From an uncultured Eubacteriales bacterium (lineage in GTDB: Bacteria; Bacillota; Clostridia; Oscillospirales; Oscillospiraceae), in contig UQVA01000008.1 of assembly GCA_900544405.1 (NCBI GenBank), positions 9,586 through 73,585 of the forward strand: a stretch of 64,000 nucleotides of DNA. Reading direction: 5' to 3'. The stretch's first letter is position 1; every line of letters starts with the position of its first letter. Positions 50,475 through 61,645 of the stretch are shown piece after piece. The notes beneath the pieces are model-generated. The model was not told the origin of the DNA. It searched no databases and worked only from the letters and a program-made list of their open reading frames with translations. Made by a program: the position numbers and the translations under genes.

Positions 50475-50513
50475 CTGCCCCCAGAAGTAGGGAGTTGGAT
50501 GCTCCGAGTCAAA

Positions 50514-50673
50514 GGCTCCCCTGTGCAGGGGGAGCTGTCATGGGCCATAGCCCATGACTGAGGGGGTGAACGCCATCGATATGGTAAAAGCCATCGTTCG
50601 ATAGCCCCCTACAAGAACCGACCGTATACCCCCTCCGGCCCCTTCGGGGCCACCTCCCCCTACACGCCGGGAG
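50514..50673. repeat. Family A composite palindromic repeat, copy 5
   Basis: Left inner hairpin GTCATGGGC / GCCCATGAC; right inner hairpin GGCCCC/GGGGCC with a TTCG loop; centre CATCGAT...ATCGTTCGATAG. Confidence 0.85.
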
Positions 50674-50756
50674 GCATCGCTTCGCCGTTTCTGCGTATAG
50701 AATTTGTGCGGGCGAGGCATGCCGCCGCCCCTACACACAAAAAACGATACTGTATC

Positions 50757-50811
50757 CTGCCCCTCATCCGACTGCCCTTGCGGGCAGCCACCTTCCCCCA
50801 GGGGAAGGCTA
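50757..50811 (-). repeat. Family B arm, reversed
   Basis: CTGCCCCTCATCC, inner hairpin CTGCCC/GGGCAG, CCTTCCCCCAGGGGAAGG. Confidence 0.75.
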
Positions 50812-50850
50812 ATCTCAGAAGGGTCGGTGCCCTTCTACGACTTCTAACCG

Positions 50851-50905
50851 TACACCCCCTCAGTCTGCCTTTACAGGCAGACAGCTCCCCCTACACAGGG
50901 GAGCC
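50851..50905 (-). repeat. Family A single arm, reversed
   Basis: ACACCCCCTCA, inner hairpin GTCTGCC/GGCAGAC, CTCCCCCTACACAGGGGAG. Nearly identical to 10041-10096. Confidence 0.8.
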
Positions 50906-50944
50906 TTTTTCGCTTCGCCGGAAGTGCATCCCGTATTTGGCTTT

Positions 50945-50990
50945 TGAAAACCAAACCCCCGCCTTACCGGGAAACCGGCAGGGCGGGGGT
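50945..50990 (-). terminator. Terminator of trkA-trkH
   Basis: On the minus strand ACCCCCGCC pairs with GGCGGGGGT, with an inner CCGG/CCGG pairing, followed by TTTGGTTTTC. Confidence 0.65.
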
Positions 50991-51014
50991 GTACTATCCA
51001 AAAACGATTCTGTT

Positions 51015-52469
51015 TTACCGCTTGAACCAGGTGCTTCGGGACAGCAGGACCAGCATGGGGAAAATTTCCAGCCGGCCGGCCAGCATATCGCCGCAGAGGA
51101 CCAGTTTGGAAAGCGTGCTGAAGCCTGCAAAATTGCAGGAAGGACCCACCAATTCCAACCCGGGGCCGATGTTATTGAAGCAGGCCAGTACGCCGGAAAG
51201 ATTGGTCAGAATGGAAAAATTATCCAGAGATACCACCAGAGTGCTCAGCACGATGATGAGCACATAGGCCGCCAGATAGGCGTTGGTGCTTTCCAGCACC
51301 GCCTCGTTGACGGTCTTACCGTTGACCCGGACCACCTGGACCTTCTGGGGGTGCAGCACCTGCCGGATGCTCCGGCGGAGGCTCTTGAAAATCAGCAGCA
51401 GCCGGGCGCATTTCAGGCCGCCGCCGGTGGACCCGGCGCAGGCGCCAATAAGCATCAGCACCAGCAGCAGCGTCTTGGAAAACACCGGCCACAGGTCAAA
51501 ATCCGTGGTGGCGAAGCCCGTGGTGGTCATGATGCTGGACACCTGGAATGCCGCATGGCGGACCGTTTCCCTGACGGTGGGGTACATTTTATGGATGTTC
51601 AGGGAAATCAGCAGAATGGACCCGAAGAACAGCCCCGCATAGAGCCGCAGCTCCTCGTCCTTGAATACAGACCGGAAATTGCCCAGAAGCAGCAGGTAAT
51701 AGCAGCTGAAATTCACTCCGAACAGGGCCATGAACACCGTGCAGACGTTCTGGATGTAGGAGGAATAGGAGGCCATGGAGTCATTCTTGATGCCGAAGCC
51801 GCCGGTGCCGGCGGTGCCGAAAGCGGTGCAGAGCGCATCAAAAAGGGGCATTTTGCCGAGAATCAGGAACAGAAGGTCCAGCATCGTCAGAGCGATGTAG
51901 AGCATATAGAGGATGGAGGCGGTTTTCCGCATTCTCGGTACCAGCTTGCCCACGTCCGGGCCGGGGCTTTCTGCCCGGAGCAGGTGCATGGTGAAGCCGC
52001 CGCCCTTCCGGGTGCTGGGGGTAATGGCCAGCAGGAACACCAGCACGCCCATGCCGCCTACCCAGTGGGTGAAGCTGCGCCAGTACAGCAGACTTTTGGA
52101 AAGACGCTCCACCTCCGGCAGAATCGATGCGCCGGTGGTGGTGAAGCCGGACACCGTCTCAAAAAAGGCGTCCACGAAGCTGGGAATTTCCCGGGACAGC
52201 CAGAATGGCAGCGCACCCAGAAGACTCAGCACGATCCAGCCGATGCTCACGCACACCAGACCGTCCTTGGCTCCGAAAAATTTGTCGCCGCCCCGGCACA
52301 GGAGAAAAAGCACACCCGCCAGCAGGGCCATGACGGCCATGGACAGAAGAAAGGCTTTCCCTGCTCCGGATTCCCCGAAATACAGGCTGATGGCGAAGGC
52401 AGGCACCAGAAACGCCGCCTCCAACGCCACGATCTGGGCCAGGAACCGGCCCATCATTTTGAAATTCAT
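51015..52469 (-). CDS. TrkH-family potassium uptake membrane subunit
   Basis: 484 residues. The four pore loops are visible: TVSGFTTTGASI, TAFGTAGTGGFGI, SSIMTTTGFATTD and CFNNIGPGLELVG, each with the filter glycine. Forms the K+ channel of the Trk/Ktr system together with TrkA, whose gene lies 10 nt upstream. The start at 52469 follows trkA directly; the longer frame overlaps trkA. Confidence 0.94.
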   Translation of the reverse strand: MNFKMMGRFLAQIVALEAAFLVPAFAISLYFGESGAGKAFLLSMAVMALLAGVLFLLCRGGDKFFGAKDGLVCVSIGWIVLSLLGALPFWLSREIPSFVDAFFETVSGFTTTGASILPEVERLSKSLLYWRSFTHWVGGMGVLVFLLAITPSTRKGGGFTMHLLRAESPGPDVGKLVPRMRKTASILYMLYIALTMLDLLFLILGKMPLFDALCTAFGTAGTGGFGIKNDSMASYSSYIQNVCTVFMALFGVNFSCYYLLLLGNFRSVFKDEELRLYAGLFFGSILLISLNIHKMYPTVRETVRHAAFQVSSIMTTTGFATTDFDLWPVFSKTLLLVLMLIGACAGSTGGGLKCARLLLIFKSLRRSIRQVLHPQKVQVVRVNGKTVNEAVLESTNAYLAAYVLIIVLSTLVVSLDNFSILTNLSGVLACFNNIGPGLELVGPSCNFAGFSTLSKLVLCGDMLAGRLEIFPMLVLLSRSTWFKR

Positions 52470-52479
52470 GGCGGCTACC

Positions 52480-53835
52480 TCACGCAAAGATGTCGTTGAA
52501 CTGCCGGAGAACCCCGCGCTCGGAGACCACGACCACCGTGTCCCCCGGCGCAAACTGGGAATCGCCGCTGGGAATTTCCGTCCCGGCCCCGCGGGTGATG
52601 CTGGCGATCAGAATGTTTGGCCGCAGCTTCATGTTTTTCAGGGGCTCGCCGCAGTGCTTGGAGTTCTTTTCCACCAGGAATTCCACCGCTTCCGCCTGAC
52701 CGTCGGCAATGGCGTGGACGGACACGGCGGCGCCGGTCTGGTTCTGCATGGCCCGGACATAGCGGACGATGGTGTTGCTGCACAGCTCCCGAGGGCAAAT
52801 GACGCTGCCCAGAGCCAGGGAACCGGCCAGGGTGCTGTTCTCGGACCGGCCCAGCTTGGTGATGACTTGCCGGACCCCCCGGGAGGCGGCGTAGAGGGAA
52901 ATGATCATGTTCATTTCGTCGATTCCCGTCAGGCTTACCAGCGCATCGCAGCCGGAGATGCCCTCGGTCTCCAAACGGGCCTGGCTGGAGCAGTCACCCT
53001 GCACGATGCAGGTATTGGGCAGCATGGCGGCAAGCTGGCGGCACCGGGCGGCGTTCTGCTCGATGAGCTGCACGTTGACTCCGTCCTTTTCCAGCATCTT
53101 GGCCAGATAGTAGCTGACCCGGCCGCCGCCGCAGAGGATGACCCGCCGGACCCGCCGGGTCAGGACCCCTAGATTTTTCAGCAGCTCCGTCAGATTGGCG
53201 GTGGGGGCGGTGACGAAGATGCGGTCTCCTTCCCGCAGGACGAAGTTGCCGCCGGGGATGGTCGCACTGCCGGAGCGCAGCACGGCGCAGACCAGGACCT
53301 TGCACTTGACGATGCGGTACATTTCAATAAGGCTCACGTTGCACAGCTTGCTGCCGGAATCCACCCGCAATTCGACAATTTCCGCCCGGCCCTTGGCAAA
53401 GGTATCCCGCCGCAGGAAGCCGGGGTATTTCAACAGCCGCTCGATCTCCGTGGCGGCCTGATTTTCCGGGTTCACGGTCATGGAAAGGCCGAAGGCCTCC
53501 CGCATGGTAAAAATCTGGTCGGAATATTCCGGGTTGCGGATACGGGCGATGGTATGTAGCTTCGGGTTCATGGTGTGGGCGGTCATGCAGCAGAGCAGGT
53601 TCACCTCGTCGGCGTTGGTGGCGGCGATGAGCAGGTCGGCCTCCCGGACCCCTGCCTGCTCCAGGGTGGACATGGTGGCGCAGTTGCCCTGAACGCCCAT
53701 TACGTCGTATTGCTCCATGGTCTGTTCCAGGACCAGATTGTCCAGGTCGATGAGGGTCAGGTCGTGGCCCTCGGCGCTGAGCTGACGGGCCAGGGTGAGG
53801 CCCACCTTGCCGTCGCCTGCGATGATGATGTTCAT
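52480..53835 (-). CDS. trkA: TrkA, NAD-binding regulatory subunit of potassium uptake
   Basis: 451 residues with two RCK units. Nucleotide-binding motifs are MNIIIAGDGKVGLTLARQL at the N-terminus and VILCGGGRVSYYLAKMLE in the second half; each is followed by a TrkA_C domain (GNFVLREGDRIFVTAP; GDSQFAPGDTVVVVS). Controls gating of TrkH. GGAGGG precedes the ATG at 53835. Confidence 0.94.
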   Translation of the reverse strand: MNIIIAGDGKVGLTLARQLSAEGHDLTLIDLDNLVLEQTMEQYDVMGVQGNCATMSTLEQAGVREADLLIAATNADEVNLLCCMTAHTMNPKLHTIARIRNPEYSDQIFTMREAFGLSMTVNPENQAATEIERLLKYPGFLRRDTFAKGRAEIVELRVDSGSKLCNVSLIEMYRIVKCKVLVCAVLRSGSATIPGGNFVLREGDRIFVTAPTANLTELLKNLGVLTRRVRRVILCGGGRVSYYLAKMLEKDGVNVQLIEQNAARCRQLAAMLPNTCIVQGDCSSQARLETEGISGCDALVSLTGIDEMNMIISLYAASRGVRQVITKLGRSENSTLAGSLALGSVICPRELCSNTIVRYVRAMQNQTGAAVSVHAIADGQAEAVEFLVEKNSKHCGEPLKNMKLRPNILIASITRGAGTEIPSGDSQFAPGDTVVVVSERGVLRQFNDIFA

Positions 53836-53884
53836 GCGATTTCCCTCCAAAAGAAGAAAATTTTCCCAAAACTTCTAATATACC

Positions 53885-53913
53885 AGTATAGCAGACATAT
53901 TCCCAAATAGCAA
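53885..53913 (-). promoter_or_regulatory. Promoter of trkA-trkH
   Basis: Minus strand: TTGCTA (53913-53908), 17 bp spacer, TATACT (53890-53885). Confidence 0.7.
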
Positions 53914-53937
53914 CCCGGCTTTTTCCGACTTTGGCCG

Positions 53938-53966
53938 TTGCAAAACGGAAAGCATCGTGTTATACT
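53938..53966 (+). promoter_or_regulatory. Promoter of queH
   Basis: TTGCAA (53938-53943), 17 bp spacer, TATACT (53961-53966). Confidence 0.75.
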
Positions 53967-53998
53967 AAACAATAATATGCCCATTCGGGAGGAATTCC

Positions 53999-54544
53999 AT
54001 GAAAACCTTGCTGCATATCTGCTGCGCCCCCTGCGCCAATCAGTGCATCGACAGCCTTCGTTCCGAGGGCATCGACCTGACGGGCCTGTGGTATAACCCC
54101 AATATCCACCCCTTTACCGAGTACCGGGCCAGACGGAACTGTCTGTGGGAGTATGCCGGGACCATCGACCTGCCGCTCATCGAGCGGGACGATTACGGCC
54201 TGCGGCCCTTCGTCCGGGAAGTGGCGGAGGACATTCCGGGCCGGTGCGTGAAGTGCTATGAAATGCGCTTTTTCGAGGCGGCACGCCAGGCAAAAGAGGG
54301 CGGATTTGATTCCTTTACCTCCTCCCTGTTCATCAGCCCCTACCAGAAGCACGAGCTGATGATCTCCGTTGCGGAAGCGGCTGCAAAAGAATACGGGGTG
54401 GAATTTCTCTACCGGGATTTCCGTCCCCTGTTCCGGGCGGGCCAGGAGCGGGCCAAGGAACTGGGCTTTTATATGCAGAAATATTGCGGCTGTATTTTTT
54501 CCGAGCAGGAACGGTACTTAAAGCCCACCAAGATCATTCCCTGA
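53999..54544 (+). CDS. queH: Epoxyqueuosine reductase QueH
   Basis: 181 residues. QueH reduces epoxyqueuosine to queuosine in tRNA. Cysteine motifs that bind an iron-sulfur cluster and a second metal are complete: LLHICCAPCANQC, GRCVKCYEMRF and KYCGCIFSEQERY. GGGAGG lies 8 nt before the ATG. Followed after 10 nt by an RNA methyltransferase gene, so this is a small RNA-modification operon. Confidence 0.92.
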   Translation: MKTLLHICCAPCANQCIDSLRSEGIDLTGLWYNPNIHPFTEYRARRNCLWEYAGTIDLPLIERDDYGLRPFVREVAEDIPGRCVKCYEMRFFEAARQAKEGGFDSFTSSLFISPYQKHELMISVAEAAAKEYGVEFLYRDFRPLFRAGQERAKELGFYMQKYCGCIFSEQERYLKPTKIIP

Positions 54545-54554
54545 GGAGGATACC

Positions 54555-55691
54555 ATGAAGAACGAATACGCAGTCCCCTGCCTTTTTGGCCTGGAAGGCA
54601 TTGCCGGTGACGAATTGCGCCGGCTGGGCATGGAAAATGTCCGGGTGGAAAACGGCCGGGTGCTGTTTTCCGGAGAAGAACGGGATATGGTCAGGGCCAA
54701 CATCTGCCTGCGGACCGGCGAGCGGGTGCTGCTGGTATTGGCAGAGTTCCCGGCGAAGAGCTTTGAAGAACTGTTCCAGGGGGTCTATCATACCCATCTG
54801 GAGCGGTTCATTCCGAAAGACGGGCAGTTCCCCGTGAAGGGCCACTGCCTGAATAGCCAATTGATGAGCGTGCCGGATTGCCAGGCCATCATCAAAAAAG
54901 CCGCCTCCAAGCGGCTGGGGGAGGCCTACGGCCTGTCCTGGCTCCCGGAGGACGGCACGAAATTCCAGCTGCAGTTTGCCATCCTCAACGACCGGGTGAG
55001 CCTGTATCTGGACACCACCGGAGCAGGGCTTCATAAGCGGGGCTACCGGCCTGTGGGCAACGTGGCCCCCCTGCGGGAGACGCTGGCGGCGGCCATGGTG
55101 CTGCTGACCCATTACCGGGGCCGGGAAGTGTTCCTGGACCCCTTCTGCGGCAGCGGAACGATCCCCATTGAAGCGGCGCTCATTGCCATGAACCGGGCTC
55201 CCGGAATCAACCGGCACTTTGCCGCCGAGAATTTCCCCTTCGTGGAGAAGACGCTCTGGAAAGAGGAGCGGGAAGCGGCGAAAAACCGGGAATTCCATGG
55301 GGATTATAAGATTTTTGCTTCGGACAATGACCCGGCTTGTGTGTCGTTGTCCATGGCCAACGCCCGCCGGGCGGGTGTGGATAAGCTCATCGTCTTTGAA
55401 GATGCGGACGCACCCAGCCGGAAATTCCCCGCCGCCGAGGGCATTCTGGTGGCCAATCCTCCCTACGGCCAGCGGATGATGGAGCAGCGGACCGCCCAGG
55501 CCCTTTATGAGCGTCTGGGCCGCCGGTTAAAGACCGAAAAGGGCTGGAAGCAGTATATCATTACCTCCGAGCCGGAATTTGAGCGGCATTTCGGCCGGAA
55601 AGCCGACAAAAAGCGCAAGCTGTACAACGGCATGATCCAGTGCAATTACTATATGTACCTGGGCGACATGGCAAAAGGACGGAAGAAATGA
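54555..55691 (+). CDS. THUMP-domain class I RNA methyltransferase (RlmL-like)
   Basis: 378 residues. An N-terminal THUMP RNA-binding domain (about 50-155) precedes a SAM-dependent domain with FLDPFCGSGTIPIEAALIA (SAM site) and the catalytic motif VANPPYGQRM (NPPY). Probably N2-methylates guanine in 23S rRNA, as the RlmL N-terminal half does. GAGGA precedes the ATG. The stop overlaps the next start (ATGA). Confidence 0.92.
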   Translation: MKNEYAVPCLFGLEGIAGDELRRLGMENVRVENGRVLFSGEERDMVRANICLRTGERVLLVLAEFPAKSFEELFQGVYHTHLERFIPKDGQFPVKGHCLNSQLMSVPDCQAIIKKAASKRLGEAYGLSWLPEDGTKFQLQFAILNDRVSLYLDTTGAGLHKRGYRPVGNVAPLRETLAAAMVLLTHYRGREVFLDPFCGSGTIPIEAALIAMNRAPGINRHFAAENFPFVEKTLWKEEREAAKNREFHGDYKIFASDNDPACVSLSMANARRAGVDKLIVFEDADAPSRKFPAAEGILVANPPYGQRMMEQRTAQALYERLGRRLKTEKGWKQYIITSEPEFERHFGRKADKKRKLYNGMIQCNYYMYLGDMAKGRKK

Positions 55692-56623
55692 AGCATCTTT
55701 TTATCATCAATCCTGCGGCGGGGAAAAAGGACCAGACCGCCGCTTATGAAGCGAAAATTCGTCCCGCCTGCGAAGCTCGGGGCCTGGACTATGAAATTGC
55801 CGTGTCCACCCATCCCGGCAACTGCCGGACCCTGGCCCGCCGGGCGGCGGAGACCGGGGAGGAAGTGCGCCTGTACGCCTGCGGCGGCGATGGGACTTTG
55901 AATGAAATTGTCAACGGGGCCGCCGGGTTCCCCAATGCCGCCGTGACCCATTTTGCCGGGGGCAGCGGCAATGATTTCGTGAAGATTTTTACCCAAACGG
56001 AGCCGTTCCGGGACATCAATGCCCTGCTGGATGAGCCGGTCACGGAGGATTTCGACCTGATAAGATGCGGGAAAGACCTGGCCGTGAACGTCTGCTCCGT
56101 GGGCTTTGACGCCCGTATCGGCACGGATGTGGCGAAATATAAGAAAATCCCCTTCGTGAAGGGCTTCGGGGCCTACGCCCTGTCCGCCGTGGTGAATACC
56201 GTCAAGCGGGTGAAGGAACACTATATCGTCCGCATCAACGGCGAGGTCATTGACGGCAGCGAAACGCTGATCCTGGCGGCCAATGGCCGGTACTACGGCG
56301 GCGGCTTTCATCCGGTCCCCGATGCGGACCCCCAGGACGGCAAGCTGGACGTGCTGCTGGTGAAGGGTGTCAGCCGGGGAAAGGTGCTGGAAGTCATCGG
56401 AAAATACAAAGACGGCCGTTATGCGGACTTCCCGGACCTGATCCGGCATCTGCGGGCGGACCGGCTGAGCATTCAGTGCGACGACGTGACCCCCGTGAAT
56501 CTGGACGGGGAGCTGCGGCTGCGGAAAAATGTGGACATTGAAGTGGCGGAGGAAAAGCTGCGGTTTTTCCATCCGGCCTGCGTGTCGGTTTCCGAGGAAG
56601 AATGTGTGAAAATCGGGGGATAA
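55688..56623 (+). CDS. Diacylglycerol/lipid kinase family protein
   Basis: 311 residues of the DagK/YegS/BmrU family. Phosphate-binding FIINPAAGKK, the ATP-site motif ACGGDGTLNEIVNG, and HFAGGSGNDFVK (GGSGNDF) are typical. Likely phosphorylates diacylglycerol or another membrane lipid. It overlaps the methyltransferase gene by 4 nt. Confidence 0.92.
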   Translation: MKHLFIINPAAGKKDQTAAYEAKIRPACEARGLDYEIAVSTHPGNCRTLARRAAETGEEVRLYACGGDGTLNEIVNGAAGFPNAAVTHFAGGSGNDFVKIFTQTEPFRDINALLDEPVTEDFDLIRCGKDLAVNVCSVGFDARIGTDVAKYKKIPFVKGFGAYALSAVVNTVKRVKEHYIVRINGEVIDGSETLILAANGRYYGGGFHPVPDADPQDGKLDVLLVKGVSRGKVLEVIGKYKDGRYADFPDLIRHLRADRLSIQCDDVTPVNLDGELRLRKNVDIEVAEEKLRFFHPACVSVSEEECVKIGG

Positions 56624-56668
56624 GCGGAGAATTCCCGAAAAATTCCCGATTTTTTTGCGGCGACCCCC

Positions 56669-56697
56669 TTGCCAAACGGACCGGGAAGTGCTATAAT
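56669..56697 (+). promoter_or_regulatory. Promoter of the rimP-nusA-infB operon
   Basis: TTGCCA (56669-56674), 17 bp spacer, TATAAT (56692-56697), about 75 nt before rimP. Confidence 0.8.
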
Positions 56698-56721
56698 ACA
56701 AACAATCTAACGTAGAATTAC

Positions 56722-56752
56722 GAAAGAGAGGGGTCGCAAGCCCCTCTCTTTC
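56722..56752 (+). promoter_or_regulatory. Leader stem-loop before rimP
   Basis: Perfect 12-bp stem GAAAGAGAGGGG / CCCCTCTCTTTC with a 7-nt loop (TCGCAAG), starting about 20 nt after the expected transcription start. No U-run follows directly. Candidate attenuator or protein-binding leader controlling the whole operon. Confidence 0.6.
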
Positions 56753-56773
56753 TTGCTGAAAGGGGCGACAAGC

Positions 56774-57226
56774 ATGAAAATTACCGAACAGGTGGAGGCC
56801 TTTGCCAAGCCCATCGTGGAGGAAAAGGGCTGCACCCTCTGGGACGTGGAATACGTCCGGGAAGGCTCGGAGCGGTTCCTGCGGGTCTACATCGATAAAG
56901 AAGGCGGCGTGTGCATCGACGACTGCGAAGCAGTGGCCCGGGCCATGGACCCCATCCTCGACGAAAAGGACCCCATCCCGGAAAGCTATCACTTCGAGGT
57001 CTGCTCCGCCGGGCTGGAACGGCCCCTGCGGCGGCCCAAAGACTTTGAACAGTTCCTGGGCTCTCCCGTGACCGTGAAGCTCTACCGGCCGTACAACGGC
57101 CTGAAGGAAATCCCCGGAATTTTACGGGGCTACGAGGACGGGAAAGTCACCATGGAAGCCGGAAAAGAAACCATTACCTTTGAAAAGTCCCAGGTGGCGC
57201 TGGTGCGCCTGCGGGTGGAATTCTGA
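56774..57226 (+). CDS. rimP: Ribosome maturation factor RimP
   Basis: 150 residues; needed for 30S subunit maturation. Family segments: CTLWDVEYVREG, RVYIDKEGGVCIDDCEAVARAMDPILD, YHFEVCSAGLERPLRRPKDFEQFLG. The start at 56774 follows AAAGGGG. First gene of the operon, ahead of nusA as in most Firmicutes. Confidence 0.95.
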   Translation: MKITEQVEAFAKPIVEEKGCTLWDVEYVREGSERFLRVYIDKEGGVCIDDCEAVARAMDPILDEKDPIPESYHFEVCSAGLERPLRRPKDFEQFLGSPVTVKLYRPYNGLKEIPGILRGYEDGKVTMEAGKETITFEKSQVALVRLRVEF

Positions 57227-57244
57227 CAGGAGGAACGAATCATC

Positions 57245-58372
57245 ATGGCAAGAAATACAAGAGCCAAAAAGACGGCGGAAGCCCCCAAGGTAGACATTGG
57301 GGCAGAAATTTTTGAAAGTCTCCGGGACCTGGAAAAGCTCAAGGGCATCCCCGTGGACTATATGGTGGAGCGGCTGAAGCAGGCCCTCACCAACGCTTAT
57401 AAGAAGGACCGGGAGGACCACAAGGACGTTCCCGCAGAGAACGTGGTGGTGGACCTGACCGAGAAGGGCCTGTCCATGCGGCAGGTCAAGACCGTGGTGG
57501 AGGAAGTGGAGAATCCCGCACTGGAGATCCAGCTGGACGCCGCCCGGAACGTGAAGGCAGATGTGCAGGTGGGCGACCCCCTGTCCATCAGCGTGGATAT
57601 TTCCAAGTTCGGCCGCATCGCCGCCCAGACCGCCAAGCAGGTGGTCATCCAGGGCATCCGGGAGGCCGAGCGGGGCATGGCTTATGAGAGCTATTCCTCC
57701 AAGTCTCAGGAGCTGCTCACCGGTACGGTGCTGCGCATCGACCCGGAGGGCGACGTGATCGTCACCGTGGGTACCGGCAATGACGCCCACAACGCCGTGC
57801 TGCGGACCAGCGAGCAGATTCCCGGCGAGACCTACCAGGTGGGCCAGAAGCTGCGGGTGTATGTGCTGGAAGCCCGGCAGGGCAGCCGCTCCACCAGCGT
57901 GTATGTGTCCCGGACCCATCCCAACGTGGTCCGGCGGCTCTTCGAGCTGGAGACCCCGGAGATTGCCGACGGTCAGGTGGAAATCCGCAATATCGCCCGG
58001 GAAGCCGGTTCCCGGTCCAAGATGGCCGTGCGGGCCGCTATGGAGGGCATCGACCCGGTGGGCGCCTGCGTGGGTCCCCGTGGGTCCCGTGTGGCTGCCG
58101 TTGTGGAGGAGCTCCACGGCGAGAAGATCGACATTGTGGTCTGGAGCGAGGACCCCTGCCAGTATGTAAAGGCAGCCCTCAGCCCCGCCGACGTGGTCAG
58201 CGTGGAGCTGGTCCCCGGCCAGAAGGCCTGCCGTGTCGTCGTGCCCGACGACCAGCTGAGCCTGGCCATCGGCAAGGAGGGCCAGAACGCTCGCCTGGCT
58301 GCCCGGCTCACCGGATACAAGGTGGACATCAAGAGCGTGTCCGCCGCAGCTGCCGCCCCGGAGGCGGAATAA
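57245..58372 (+). CDS. nusA: Transcription elongation/termination factor NusA
   Basis: 375 residues: N-terminal RNA-polymerase-binding domain, S1 domain (about 135-200) and two KH domains (ACVGPRGSRVAAVVEELHGEKIDIV; LAIGKEGQNARLAARLTGYKVDI). No C-terminal acidic repeats, as usual for Gram-positives. GACAGGAGG precedes it. Confidence 0.97.
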   Translation: MARNTRAKKTAEAPKVDIGAEIFESLRDLEKLKGIPVDYMVERLKQALTNAYKKDREDHKDVPAENVVVDLTEKGLSMRQVKTVVEEVENPALEIQLDAARNVKADVQVGDPLSISVDISKFGRIAAQTAKQVVIQGIREAERGMAYESYSSKSQELLTGTVLRIDPEGDVIVTVGTGNDAHNAVLRTSEQIPGETYQVGQKLRVYVLEARQGSRSTSVYVSRTHPNVVRRLFELETPEIADGQVEIRNIAREAGSRSKMAVRAAMEGIDPVGACVGPRGSRVAAVVEELHGEKIDIVVWSEDPCQYVKAALSPADVVSVELVPGQKACRVVVPDDQLSLAIGKEGQNARLAARLTGYKVDIKSVSAAAAAPEAE

Positions 58373-58396
58373 GCGCTTACAAGGAGGGCAGGTACC

Positions 58397-58666
58397 ATGC
58401 AGAAGAAGATCCCCATGCGGCAGTGTATGGGCTGCCGGGAGCGCAAGGAAAAACGGGAACTCATCCGGGTGGTCCGGGGGACGGACGGAACCGTGTCCCT
58501 GGATTTTTCCGGTAAGAAAAACGGCCGGGGGGCCTATATCTGCCCCAAGGAGGAATGTCTGGCCAAAGCCATCCGTTCCAAAGCCCTGGAGCGGAGCCTG
58601 GAAGCCCCTATCGGCCAGACGGTGTACGACGCTTTGAAGCGGGAAATGGAGGTCGGCCATGACTGA
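58397..58666 (+). CDS. YlxR/RnpM RNA-binding protein
   Basis: 89 residues of the DUF448/YlxR family, with MRQCMGCRERKEKRELIRVV and GRGAYICPKEECL. Homologues bind RNase P RNA (RnpM) and influence expression. AAGGAGGG precedes the ATG. It overlaps the next gene by 8 nt. Confidence 0.93.
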   Translation: MQKKIPMRQCMGCRERKEKRELIRVVRGTDGTVSLDFSGKKNGRGAYICPKEECLAKAIRSKALERSLEAPIGQTVYDALKREMEVGHD

Positions 58667-59078
58667 CGGATTGCAGTATTTGTCCCTGGCCCGGAAGGCG
58701 GGCCTGGCCGAACTGGGCGAGGAGCCGGTGGGTTCCGTTACCCGTGCGGGAAAAGGCGCGCTGGTGCTGGTGGCTTCCGACGCTTCCGAGCATACCTGGC
58801 GCAGAGCCATGAGCTTTGTGGCGGGGACCAAGCAGACCTGCATCCGCATTCCCGCAACGAAAGCGGAAATGGGACAGGCCATCGGACGGCAGGAGCTGGC
58901 CATCGCCGCCATTACGGACCCCAATATGGCCCTGGCCATGGTGAAGGCCCTGCCCGGAGACCGGACGGAGGCCCTGGAAGCATTGACCCAGAAGGCCGAC
59001 CGGCAGAAAAAGCATCGGCAGGAAGAAAAGGCCCACGCCCGGAACGTCCGCAAAAGCGGCGGACATACGAAGAAATGA
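58659..59078 (+). CDS. L7Ae/L30e-type RNA-binding protein (YlxQ-like)
   Basis: 139 residues. The core (residues 1-100) has the L7Ae/L30e/Gadd45 pattern LQYLSLARKAGLAELGEEPV and LVLVASDASEHT. A basic C-terminal tail (ADRQKKHRQEEK...RKSGGHTKK) is a likely RNA-binding extension. Located between ylxR and infB, as in other Firmicutes. K-turn binding is known for related proteins. Confidence 0.88.
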   Translation: MTDGLQYLSLARKAGLAELGEEPVGSVTRAGKGALVLVASDASEHTWRRAMSFVAGTKQTCIRIPATKAEMGQAIGRQELAIAAITDPNMALAMVKALPGDRTEALEALTQKADRQKKHRQEEKAHARNVRKSGGHTKK

Positions 59079-59096
59079 TTTTGGAGGTGCGAGTAT

Positions 59097-61493
<2,397 letters not shown>

Positions 61494-61518
61494 TTCCTGC
61501 GCGAGGGCGCTTTTGACT

Positions 61519-61548
61519 GTAGGGGCGGGGCATGCCCACGCCCCTGCA
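61519..61548 (+). repeat. Short GTAGGGGCG palindrome between infB and rbfA
   Basis: TGTAGGGGCGGGGCATGCCC then ACGCCCCTGCA: outer AGGGGCG/CGCCCCT and inner GGGCATGCCC pairings. It lies inside the operon. Confidence 0.75.
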
Positions 61549-61645
61549 GCGCCCCGCCGGACACGATCCCGGCAAATCATTCACCCATCCTGCGGAAACC
61601 CATCCGGGTTTCCGCCTTCTGCCATATAAAAAGGAGGAATTCCCA

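Larger units (their letters stand above)
50366..50944. other. Long intergenic stretch made of repeats
   Basis: No gene. In order: family C arm (50419-50474), family A composite (50514-50673), short palindrome around GGGCGAGGCATGCCGCC (50708-50733), reversed family B arm (50757-50811), and reversed family A arm (50851-50905). Confidence 0.75.
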
